Shown here one piece after another: positions 44,829 to 55,179 of a DNA stretch of 64,000 nucleotides. The notes under the pieces are model-generated. The model ran no database searches and had not been told where the DNA came from. It saw only the letters and a program-made list of their open reading frames with translations. The stretch covers positions 44,082,164-44,146,163 of the forward strand of contig CM075941.1 of the NCBI GenBank assembly GCA_038030265.1, in the 5' to 3' direction. This stretch comes from Corythucha ciliata (taxonomy: Eukaryota > Arthropoda > Insecta > Hemiptera > Tingidae). The position numbers were made by a program, and so were the translations under genes. Position 1 is the stretch's first letter. Every line of letters starts with the position of its first letter.

Positions 44829-45850
44829 TGCAATTGATTGACCATATGGAATTAGCCACAACATAAAAAAAAAAATGATTATTCCATGCAGGGAGTGTCT
44901 ATAGTTTTACTTTCCGAGTTGAGGTGACTGATGGATTTTGGAGCAGCAAAATCATGATTGCACAAGGCAAAAAGGATACCTTTGACTCATGTTTTTAACC
45001 TCAGTCCCCACTTTGAAAAGTGAAAGGCGCTGTATTGAAGTTTTCAGTTAAATTCAAGTCCCACATTTCTCATCCCATCGACGGATCAAGGACTTGTGCA
45101 ATGATTTTCACATTTCCTGCTGAATTTCCTCAAATGAAACACTCTAAGTTCAAGTTTACAGTCGTCCTATTAGGAGAAAAACAATCTTCTCGAGATTTCT
45201 GGCCGGAATAAATAGAATGTGTGTCAGGGCCAAGGGTGTAATAAAGCGATATTAATATTCTTATTACTTCTATTGATCTAACGCAATGCTGCGCACGATA
45301 GTGTTCAATGCTCCTGAAGTAATTCAATGATATACCCGAGCCTTGAATCACTCTCATTAACAGCTACATAATGATGATGAGAAAAAAGGGACGTACGTGA
45401 TACAGAGTTTTTCATCTGGGTAGCCCTACACAAATGGTAAATAAGGGCGTGTAAAATAACAAATAGCCCCTCCCCCCAATCCATCAGTCACAGTTCTTTA
45501 GGCATAATTGTGATTGAATGCTTAGTATTTGAGATACTAATAACCGGTTATAAGGACCTCAGCAACTAGCAAGATAGTTGTCACTGGAACCAATCTTGTC
45601 TCCATTTAGTGTACCGTGCTCATTGGTCTCCAGTTACTTACTACCCGGCTAAATCTTCGCGTAATTATCATTCCCACCTGTAAAATCGGTTACTATACCA
45701 GCGCCTGCTGCTGTGCCCCGGGGCTCTTCACAACACCAGTAAATTAGTTGAAAACAATGAAATTAAAATCACGGCTCTTGTGAAGCTTAATTTCTCCTCG
45801 TTCGTCGCCTCATACATATTTATACTCTGATCAACGGGTCGTATATTATT
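44829..45850. other. Upstream of protease homologue; nothing recognised
   Basis: Contains a 63-codon plus-strand ORF (45,020-45,211) of unknown nature and no repeat family I can support. Presumed promoter region for the minus-strand gene, without identifiable elements. Confidence 0.35.
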
Positions 45851-45997
45851 AATGGCGTTTTCCATTTACATAAAATTCCGCTCTGGAGCCGAGCATTCCC
45901 ACCCGTCTTCTCCGTCAGCATATGATATAATTCAGAGAAGACGGGTGGAAATGCTCGGCTTCAGAGCGAAATTTTATGGAAATGGAATATGCTATAA
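45851..45997. mobile_element. Fold-back MITE, ATAGCGTTTTCCATTTG family
   Basis: Arms TGGCGTTTTCCATTTACAT and ATGGAAATGGAATATGCTA with inner stem CATTCCCACCCGTCTTCTC / GAGAAGACGGGTGGAAATG. Confidence 0.8.
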
Positions 45998-46032
45998 ATT
46001 CCTTTAATCTACTTAGAAACTATTTGTCTAGT

Positions 46033-46241
46033 TTAGGTTTCCGTTACTATGCATGCGATTTCTGACGAAAATTTGTTCTGACAAGTTTGTCCCCCGTACG
46101 TATTCTGACGAGGATTTCTCTCCCGTAGTAACCACTTTCATTGAAAAGCAGACGTTTGTTTGTTTAAGCGAATTCGGCAGAGCTCGTCAGAACACATTTT
46201 CGTCAGAAATCGCGCGTGCACAGTAGCATTAGGAAGCCTTA
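46033..46241. mobile_element. Fold-back MITE, GCGATTTCTGACGAAAATT family
   Basis: Inverted arms of about 55 bp: AGGTTTCCGTTACTATGCAT-GCGATTTCTGACG on the left and CGTCAGAAATCGCGCG-AGGAAGCCT on the right. The middle has the further word TCTGACGAGGATTT. Only one copy is seen here. Confidence 0.7.
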
Positions 46242-46469
46242 GACGTCTATTGTAAGCAATTCATTCATTTTTTGTGATTATTGTGTACAAAATTAGTCGT
46301 GGAAAACAAAGAAAAACTTACTGAAAGTGTTCGACGCGCAAAAGGGCGGCGTTTTAGGTTTATGTTCGACTCCACTTGTAATTTCCAGGGGTTGTAAAAC
46401 GTCACCATCACTTTTCTATAGATAGAAATAAGATTTATTTCGTTTATCAGAAAAACTCGTGAATCGGAA

Positions 46470-46614
46470 GATGAAAGTCAACAATTTTTTCAAAATTCCC
46501 CTGGGGCGGTTCATTTCCACACGTCCCCTCGGAATTAAATATGTTAAAGGGAAAGACGAGCGGAAGTGAACCGTCCAGGTGCAGACTTTCATCCAAATGG
46601 AAAAACGCTGTATA
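46470..46614. mobile_element. Fold-back MITE, diverged ATAGCGTTTTCCATTTG family
   Basis: Inner stem GGTTCATTTCCACACGTC / GACGAGCGGAAGTGAACC and right end AAATGGAAAAACGCTGTATA. The left end is eroded. Confidence 0.65.
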
Positions 46615-46929
46615 CTACTATACGGTACACGTGTTCTCCTCTCGTGTGGTTTTCAGTGACATGTGACAAAAATCAAAGATTAATTGAATAAATAATATGA
46701 ACGAACAAACCTTCGTCATAGCTTATAGGTGGTGAGATCAGAGAAGCAGTAATTTTTAGGTATTTTATTCCGAATTAATGACACAATCACCAAAGACGAG
46801 CGTATGACTCACGCAGCGTTCTTCAATACAACTGAAAATGTCTACCCCTACAGTCGATCGAGCTGGTTTTTACATCAAATTTGCCCTTAGATGAACGCAC
46901 GGATTTAGCACTGATACAAATAAAATAAT

Positions 46930-47150
46930 AATAAATGGGTTGGAGTGGTAATCCAACGTGCTTTACGTCCAACTACCATACGGTGTCGTGGACGAGGGCG
47001 AAAGCACACATTTTACTATTCTCACGTGGGTTATCATTTTTCCTTAAATAATCCAGCCTATAGTGGGAATCGAACCCACTCAGCAGACGATACCTGGACA
47101 TGATAGTCGACGCCCTAGCGACCTCGGCCACTCTGCTGGGCACTGTTACA
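46930..47150 (-). mobile_element. tRNA-Leu/Ser-like SINE head
   Basis: On the minus strand 47,142-47,058 reads GCAGAGTGGCCGAGG (A box of class II tRNAs), a long variable region, and GTGGGTTCGATTCCCAC (B box and T arm). The acceptor and anticodon stems do not pair, so it is not a working tRNA. 46,936-46,956 has the separate tRNA-like hairpin GTTGGAGTGGTAATCCAAC, matching the anticodon arm of the 41 kb SINE. Confidence 0.55.
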
Positions 47151-48490
47151 AATAATACAAATACAAAATATCTCTCGCGTTGCAAGGACGTAGATTAAAT
47201 GATCGTTTTATTGTCAGGATTTGATATAGAAATTCAACTCCTTTTGTATATTATAATCGTGTTGAAGATCGCCGCCATCTCAAATGTAATTGACCCTTTA
47301 CACTCAAGATCATTCAGCTGTCTTCCTATAGAATACATAACTGGGTAATATTTAATTAGGGAGCACCAAACAGAGTGGTACGCAAGTTCCTGTATCTGTA
47401 CCCCGTTGATACATCATGTATACGTCCGCTACTCTTTAATAAGTAGATAATAAGTATATAAGACAAGGGGAAGTGACTCAACCTGAAATGCACGGGCGTC
47501 TTGAGTGTTTCTGTATTCTTCTCCAATCACCTGAATGACTTTGTTCTCGTTTATTTTTAAAAACATAGTGTTCCAATGTGCAATTGTGCATGATCTTTTT
47601 TTTAGGGATTCGATGGTTTTCAACCAGAAACGGTTGTAACGTTGTTCAGGAAAAAATCGACGATAGCGAACTTGAAAAACAACGTTCAACTAACTCAAAC
47701 AACATTTCACACAGACGTTCTCCACACCGATCCCGTCAAATCACAATGTTATCATTACTGAGGATTACTGTATTAGTTTGTATCTTTAATTAACGAAATT
47801 TAAACAAATGTATCAAGAAATCAACATTTGCCGATCAGATCAAGTGGACTCAGCCGTCAGGCCTGTGACACGTCAAAAGTAAATGGTACCACAAAAGGCC
47901 GGTTCACACATATGTCAAGGAGGCTTCCGATCCGACAGTCTGAAAGGTGTTTGAAGAGGAAAAATGAATCGAGTGTGAAATGGAACGCGTTCTAAACCGA
48001 CACACGTGTCAACGTAAACCACACTCCCCCTGTTCCGGCCTCTGAAAATAATCACACGCAGTATTACGTATAATAAAATCGTTTGATTCCGCCACAAAGA
48101 GCAAACAGTTTTTCAACAGAAACGCACAAGATATCATCAGAATACAACCCCAATTATTGTCTGTATAGGCGGTTGTCCATCCCAAAACTTGATTCACAGG
48201 TCCAATAGCTGGCAATTCAGCCAAGCCTTAAAACACGTAAAGGTCTGAGCACAGAAATTCGCTGTAAAAATCACAATTTTTCGACTAAAACCTCACCAGA
48301 ACGGACTAATTTTCCCTTGAAGGTAGCGGGGGGGGGGCAACAATGCCATAGACCCCCGGGCCCCGTTCAGAGGGGGGCCTCCAAAAAAAAATATACGTAT
48401 AGATGAAAAAAATATGCATTTTTAGGTTTTATCTTCATTGAACGTCAAAAATTGACTTGGTGAGTTGAACGGCGATATGACTCGCATTAC
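47151..48490. other. No recognised gene
   Basis: Two open minus-strand stretches (47,429-47,689 and 48,009-48,224) have no recognised domain. A hydrophobic segment in the second (CILMISCAFLLKNCLLFV) could be chance. G/C-rich debris at 48,325-48,385. Confidence 0.3.
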
Positions 48491-49500
48491 GCTGATCCCC
48501 GGTTTCTGTGGGTCCTTACAGGCGGCTAAAATTGAACAGGCACGATAATGATAATGTGCTGTTCTCGGGAAAAGTACGCGGCTAAGAGTTTTGGGGAAAA
48601 GTAGAATTTTCGAAGCGTAACTTGCGAAAGAGCGCCAATTCGTTGCTGAATATGAGAGAATGCTCTGTACTTCATGGTATTGCAGTGCAACTCGAAGGCC
48701 GAAATTTACAACAAAATTACTGATTCTTCATATGTGGAGGCCCTTTTACAGCTAAACAAAAAAACAAAAAAAGACGTTTATGTGCTGCTTTTGTGATAGT
48801 CCACAGGTGAAATTGAGAAAAATCGGTAATTCAGGGCTAAGTGGAACAAAACAATTACACAACAACAACAACAAAACCAGTATTATTTGAGGATAAAGTT
48901 GAGAAAAGTGCTACTTCGTGGCTTAAATTTAAAGAAAGCGCTCATTCCCTGGTGAAATTTTAAAAAAGTTCCAATTCGGATAGCTGAAAGTAACAAAGTC
49001 GCAGCTAAAAACTGTGATAAAGCACCAATTCGTGGTTCGGGGAATTCGGCTAAAATCAAGAAAAATTAAATTATATTTGCTGAAATATTTAGAAACAAAC
49101 AAAAGAAAAGCTAAATCATTGCTGAAATATATACATATAAAAAATCTGATTGCCGGATAATATGGATAAAAACGGGAATTCGCGGCTAAAGTAGAGTACA
49201 AGCTCTAATTCGCGAATAAAATTGATAAACCCGCAATTTCACGGCAAATATAGTGAAAAATCTCAATTCGAGGAAAAAACTAAGATAATGCGCTACTTTG
49301 TTTGGCTAAAATTGAGACTAAGCGCTAATGAGGAAGTTTATAATTAAGAAAAACTCTAATTCGCGACTGAAATCAAGAAAAATTGCCAATTAAGGGCAAG
49401 GGTTAAATTGAGAACATTATTTGCTTACAAAATTGAGAAAATGTCACGTCGGACATCGCAAGCAACTTCGTGGCTAAAATTAGGAAGACTAAATTTTTAT
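48491..49500 (+). repeat. Family A ~30-bp minisatellite
   Basis: Forward, strongly diverged units (GCTAAAATTGAGAAAA, AATTCGCGGCTAAA), about 1 kb. Confidence 0.75.
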
Positions 49501-49542
49501 CAGTCCCTGGGCTTATATACCTCTATATTTTGAGGCTAAGTT

Positions 49543-49586
<44 letters not shown>
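49543..49586. repeat. Poly-T run (~44 nt)
   Basis: An uninterrupted T-run just after the satellite. It may mark a retrotransposed minus-strand A-tail, but no SINE body or target duplication is visible next to it. Confidence 0.85.
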
Positions 49587-49587
<1 letters not shown>

Positions 49588-49659
49588 GTAGGGAGTAGGA
49601 AATGCTATTTACGCACGATGTGTGGGGCTCCCCGGCCTGTGTCCGGGACTACCCACTAA

Positions 49660-50520
49660 AAATTTGATTTGAAAGGAAATAAATTAGGAAAATTTGGGAT
49701 TTATAAGACCAAAATTGACGAAATTTAGGTTGGAAATTCGGAAATTTGGATTTTTAAAGAGCCAAATTTATTTTCCTCCAAAACTGATTTCCAGTAAGAT
49801 CTAAAGCCACGAAATTTTGTTTTTAAACGCGTAAAAACAGCGAACTTGGGGTTCTAAATAACAAAAACTGGGTCAAATTTGAAAAATTGATTGTTAGTTA
49901 TGAAAAATCGACAGGGAAATTGTGGATTGAAAAAGCCTAAATCACGAATTTTGTTTTTGAAGCTTTGTTCTGCCCTCCGCAGGGCTGTCGATTCGGATAG
50001 TGCTAGGAGTGGGGGGGGGGTGAAGAAGGAAACTGAGTCAGAGGTGGAATGACAGCCCAGCGTAAACTTGGTTGTTCAAAGAGCAAACCCTACGTAAATT
50101 TGGGATTTGAAAGCGAGAAAAATCAGAAAAATTGGTGTACGATATCACTAAAATTAGTGAAATTTTGTTTCTACGGTGCCAAATTTGAAACGTTTGTTTG
50201 TGGGAGAGTGAAAATCTCCAGCAAAACTGCAATTTGAAAAAACCAAAATTACAGAATTGTTTTTTCTTGCGAAAATAGTTTTTAATTAACCAAACCTGCA
50301 AAGCTGATTATGAAAAGAGCAAAAGCCTCGAAATTTCGTTTTTCAATCGGCGAGCGAAAATCCTCGAAATTGTGTTTTAAAGGCGCGAAGTCCACTAAAT
50401 TGGGTTCTGAAAGTGAAATTGGGTTTTTGAATGAGCGAAAATCCGCGAAATTGACGTTTGGAAGAGTCAAAATGGCGAAATTTTGTTTTTGAAAGTGTAA
50501 CCAGTATAGCGGTGGAGGTC
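49660..50520 (+). repeat. ~30-bp minisatellite, family B (forward)
   Basis: Units around CGAAATTTGGGTTTTGAAAG followed by AGCGAAAATC. Its reverse complement occurs at 52,000-53,010 and 53,830-54,120. A G-run is at 50,010-50,020. Confidence 0.75.
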
Positions 50521-50929
50521 AAACGGCATTGGGGGAGCAAGAATCTGAGCAGTGCAAATTTTAACCTCTCCCCCCACCCCCCACCAACAACAAATATCGC
50601 GTTTCGAGCCATTTATGTCTACATGTGCAAAATTACAATTTTCGGTCCCAAAAATCCGAGTTATTCACTAAATTTACAGTGTCTACATGAAATTCCCTTG
50701 TTTTTAGGCTAATTTTCCTGGGGTCGTCCAAAGGCGCAGTGTCATTAGATAATAAGTATATAAGATAACGCCGAGATGAGCCACAGCGTATTCAGCCAGT
50801 AAACTTTAGGGGGGGGGGGGCAAGAGTGTGCCCTGAACAGTGGCCTACTCCTATCGTCGTCGGGGGTGGAAATCTCTATAGAAGGCCCCTTAATAGGTCC
50901 CTAAATATACAAAGAATATACTTTCTACG
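50521..50929. other. Spacer between mirrored satellites
   Basis: Contains a C-rich stretch near 50,568-50,585 and a G-run at 50,810-50,821. No gene or repeat unit seen. Confidence 0.35.
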
Positions 50930-51800
50930 TAGAGTTAAATTATACGTATTTTTCTCAATTTTATAGTCACGAAGGTGCCTCAAAAAATCGCCAGTTGGTG
51001 ATTTCTTCCTCAATCTTAGGTGAAAATGAGCCCTTTTTTCAGTTTTGACCGTAAATTGGCTCCTTTTCTCAATTTCATCCCCGGATTAACGCCTTTTCTC
51101 CTTTTTAGACGCGAATTAACGATTATCTTCACTTGAGCATAGAATCAGCACTTTTTATAAACTTTTAGCCACGAAATGGCGCTTTCTCTCAATTCAAGCT
51201 ACGAAGTTTCCCCATGAATCCGCGAATTAACGCTTTTTATTAAATTAAACATCGAATTGGCGCATTTTCTCAATTTTATCTGCGAATTATCAACTATCTC
51301 AACTAATATTTCACTCTAATTTTTACCCACGCAGTAGTGTTTTACCCGCAAAGTTGCCTCAAGAAGCGGTGAATTGAAGTTTTCTCAACTTCACCTGTCA
51401 ATTAGCACTTTTTCTAAACTTTCACAGCTGCAAATCGCAGCGCTTCATCTCAATTTAAGCTTGGAATTTGCGTTTTTCTCAACTTTACCTACCGAAGAGC
51501 ACTTTTTCTCACTTTCAGGCTTGAATTAGCGTTTGTTCTCAATTTCATCCACTAATCAGCGCTTTTTTGCAATTTTATTTGTGTATGAGCGCTCTTTCTC
51601 AAATTTCAGCCACGAATTAGTGCTTTTTCTCATTTTCAACCGCAAATTGTAGAGATTTATCTCAATTTTGGCCGCGAATTACCGTCTTTCTCAATTTTAC
51701 CCCAACAAAGAACGCTTTTTCTCAATTTCAGACACGAAGTATAGCGGCTTTTCTCAATTTTAAAAGTGAGTTAGGCAGTGATTTTTACTTGAATATGCCT
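50930..51800 (-). repeat. Family A ~30-bp minisatellite (reverse)
   Basis: Units of TTTTTCTCAATTTTAGCCGC followed by GAATTAGCGC, reverse of the 48.5 kb block, with the clearest 29-31 bp spacing in the window. Confidence 0.85.
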
Positions 51801-51999
51801 CCGTAGGAAAGGTCGTGAAAAAAAAAATCGAGCCCTTGCTGAATACTACATATTATTGCTACTTTCACACCTTATCAACCTAAAACACTCCATTATTTCA
51901 TCTATAAGGTTTTCGAGGGCCCCATTCGAGGCGCTCTGTCCTCCTCGCCCCTTTATCGGTGCATTAGAGGCCCCGAAATGCTTTTTCACTACTTATTTA

Positions 52000-53010
52000 A
52001 ACCCAAATTTCGATTTGGCACTTTAATAAAGCATTTTCGCGGGGTTATAGCCTTACCAAAACCCAAATTTTACCGATTTGGTTATCGCAGAACCCAATTT
52101 CACGGGCTTCGATCACCCAAAAAGCCCACCTAGGAGACGAAACAGTTGATTCCCGAGTCACCTTCCTCTTCTTCGTGGTCTTGTTCACACCGATGGCTAG
52201 AACTTGCGTTTTCACTAGCTTCAAACCCACATTTCGGGGATTTGGCGCTTTAGAAAGTCCAATTTTGTGGGTTTGAAGCTTTCAACGCCCAAATTTTGTG
52301 TATATTGATCTCACAATACCAGTTTTTGCTGGTTTCGCTTACCCAAAAAGCCAATTTTACAGGACTGCGTCAATAAGCCAATTTCAAGGGAACGGTCTTT
52401 TAAAGTTTTGTGGACTGTGGCATTCAAAAAACTCAATTTTGCAGTTTTTTAACATGCCCAAAAATTAAATTTCGCATGTTTGACTCCCTGAAAGGCGAAA
52501 TTTGGCGGGGTTGGTCCGAAAAAACAATTTCATAGGTTTGGCCCACTCAAAAAGTCAATTTTCACCGGGTTCAAACAGTCCATTTCACCTTTTTGGGGAC
52601 TTCATGAAGCAATTCCATGGGTTTGGCTCTTTCGAAGTTCCAGTTTCACGGATTCGTTAATCCAATTTCTCTCGTTTTGAAGGGCAATGTCAGTCATTGT
52701 GCCACGGGTCTGGCAAGTTTCACACGGTTGGCCCGTTAAAAACCTATTCCGAGGGATTGACATGCAAAAAAAAACAATTTCGTGGGTTTGGCCCACACAA
52801 AGAGTCCAATTTTAAGGTTCCAGCTTCTTCATAAATGAAATTTCACCGAGCTGGTTATTCTTTCACAAAACTAATCTCACGGGTCTGACTCCACGAAAGA
52901 ACAATATTTCGTGGCGTTGGTCCATTAAAAACAAATTTCACTTGTCTGGCTCACCCGAAAAAGCGCAATTTGGAGGTTTCCGTTGCATCAAAAACAAAAT
53001 TTCACACTAT
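52000..53010 (-). repeat. ~30-bp minisatellite, family B (reverse)
   Basis: Units of CCAATTTCACGGGTTTGGC followed by CCACTCAAAAAG. Opposite orientation to the 49.66 kb block. Confidence 0.8.
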
Positions 53011-53829
53011 TGACCCATTCGCAATATCTCCCTGCCCCCCCCCCCCAGTCCTGAACTCTGTCGTCGCTCTAGCTCTAGCCTCACCCCGTGCGAAGGAAGT
53101 CTGCCAGAAAAAAGAGGAAGGCTCTTATAATTAATTTGTTGTGGTTCGATCATTTTTAGAGAAGCGACTTTAAAGTGAATAACCCATTCTTTTTTGTGAT
53201 TCAGGGGGAGCACCGCTCCCCCAACCAGACCATTGGGGGAGCATTCGATCTCCCTGAACCCCACTTTCGCCGCCACTGAGTGTAACGGCTCATCATTGGT
53301 TTTAATCAGACTGTGAGTCTAATTTTCCAGTTCGTCGGTCCAAATTGTTCTCATGGGTACTGTGGGGTGAATTTTAGAGTTTCGAGTGAAGTTGATGGCA
53401 TGACGGGTATGTGGGAGAGGTTCAGCGGGTAAAATCACTGAATTATTCTCCGAGTGGACTTTGCGTTACGATCCCCCCCCCCCCATGGCGCGCGACCTGA
53501 CCTGATAAAATCGGGTTAGAGAGGAAATTCGGCTCACCAGGACTGATGACGGCCACGAGAACGGGATGACGGAAACGATGACTTGGGGACGTGGCGGCTA
53601 AGCGCCGCAGCTTTGTGTGAAGATGAACTTGAAAGATGTTGTTTAAAGATCAGACGTTACATCAAAGTAGAGACCGAAAAAGTAGGACAAAAAGAGGACA
53701 ATTTGGACCTCTCCCTGGACATCTGAAAAATGAGCCCGGGCGTCCCCAGACTTTCAAAAAAGTAGGACATGTCCGGGGAAAGTAGGACGTCTGGCCATCC
53801 TAGACGTATAGGGGTACCTCACGAAAAAC
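53011..53829. mobile_element. hAT-like ends and debris
   Basis: On the minus strand 53,278 begins CAGTGGCGGCGAAAGTGGGG, a hAT-type end; a C-run is at 53,034-53,046. Around 53,660-53,803 the minus strand reads AGGATGGCCAGACGTCCTAC then CCCCGGACATGTCCTAC, the terminal region of a common hAT family. No partner ends or transposase are found. 53,280-53,650 is otherwise unassigned with another C-run at 53,466. Confidence 0.5.
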
Positions 53830-54120
53830 TATTTCGCGTAGTAGGCTCCACCCAAAAATAATTTTCGCGGCGTTAGCTCACTCAAAATAGGCAATTTCAC
53901 GGGGATGGTCTCTGGGGTGGGTTTAAGCTAAAATGTTTATGGGGGGGGGGGCTTATCCTTGAGCACAATTATACAGTCCTGATAACGTCAATGGCTAGAA
54001 TCTGCAGATTTCACCTTTTTCAACCCCAATTTCGCTCTTTAAGAAATCAATTTCACGGGTTTTGCCGCTTCGAAACCCAAATTTTGTGGATTATTGCTCA
54101 CAAAAAGAGAGCTGGGCAGT
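53830..54120 (-). repeat. Family B minisatellite, small block
   Basis: A few diverged units such as AATTTCACGGGTTTTGCCGC, plus a G-run at 53,940-53,950. Confidence 0.6.
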
Positions 54121-54732
54121 AACAAAGGTACATATTTAACGAAAATACATAACGGGAAACATTTAGAATTTTGTAACTAAATTACACGCCACATGCCCGG
54201 GAATTATAACCGGTAACCCAACGTCAACCCGAAACACTGATTTTTGGTTAAAAAACCGGTAACTACTGGTTCGGCGCCTTGAACTTGCCACTAGGCGATA
54301 AAACTGGTGTCCCCCCCGTCCTTGTATCGACCTGTGTATAGAGCGGCCCCCACCCCCTCTCGCCGATCAGTTTAGTTCTGCCTTGAAAAGTAAGTACTTG
54401 AAACCACTACTGAATTTTGCATGCAAAAAGCTGTAGCCGTAGGAGCCTACATTGTCTGTCTTCCCTCGTTGAGGTGCGTTAAAAACAAACCGGTTTCGGC
54501 TGCTCGCCATCTTCAGCGTCTGGAAGGACAACTGAAACTTCATCGTGGCCTCGTTGAAGAAGATATATACCAGCCCTACCAGATGGCCTGTGAGCCTTAC
54601 TTTCGGTCAGATCACACATTTTGACAGTCTTAAACTGTTCTTTCCTCATCCCTTGTACTGTCCAAGGAAGTACAGGTTGAGACATTAGGAACATTAAAAC
54701 AAAAATTAATGTAATAATAAATTGTTATTAAC
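54121..54732. other. No supported gene
   Basis: A 67-codon plus-strand ORF (54,421-54,624) has protein-like composition but no recognised domain and no supporting splice partners. A C-run lies at 54,310. Confidence 0.3.
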
Positions 54733-54825
54733 ATTATTAGTTTTTAAGCCATTTATTTTTAGGGAAAGATGTAACAATAAAGTGTTGATAATATTATTAG
54801 TTTTTAAGCCATTTATTTTTAGGGT
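54733..54825 (+). repeat. 60-bp tandem duplication, two copies
   Basis: ATTATTAGTTTTTAAGCCAT followed by TTATTTTTAGGG occurs at 54,733 and again 60 bp later. A pyrimidine-rich tract follows to about 54,900. Confidence 0.8.
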
Positions 54826-55179
54826 TTTGGCTTGTTTCTTTTCCTTCTTTTTCTTTCCCTTTTTGTTTTTTCTGAAAAGAAGTAGAAGAAGCAGAAACAA
54901 ACCAAAACCCTAAAAATGAATCTATATTACTTACTAATCTCTATTATTTACTAAAGCGTAACTTCCGGGAAGTTACTTTCCCTTTAGGGGGTGGGTAGGC
55001 GCGGTTTGTCATTATAATAATGAAGTGCTTGGAATGGAAGTGTTACACGATAAGATTTAATAAGAGCCGTTTAGGTTAAATCATCCTAAACTGCGTTAAA
55101 TAGGATGCTTCTAGCGTAGCTAAGATTCGTCCGGTTGTTTCTCCCTCATTTTCTTCGCCGTGTCCAGCCTTTTTTATCC

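Noticed and set aside
47058..47142. Functional tRNA-Leu or tRNA-Ser on the minus strand
   Set aside because: A and B boxes are good, but acceptor and anticodon stems do not pair; treated as a SINE head.
48009..48224. Short hydrophobic minus-strand ORF
   Set aside because: No start context, splice partners or family similarity; expected by chance at this length.
54421..54624. 67-codon plus-strand ORF
   Set aside because: Protein-like but unrecognised, and neighbouring sequence gives no exon continuation.
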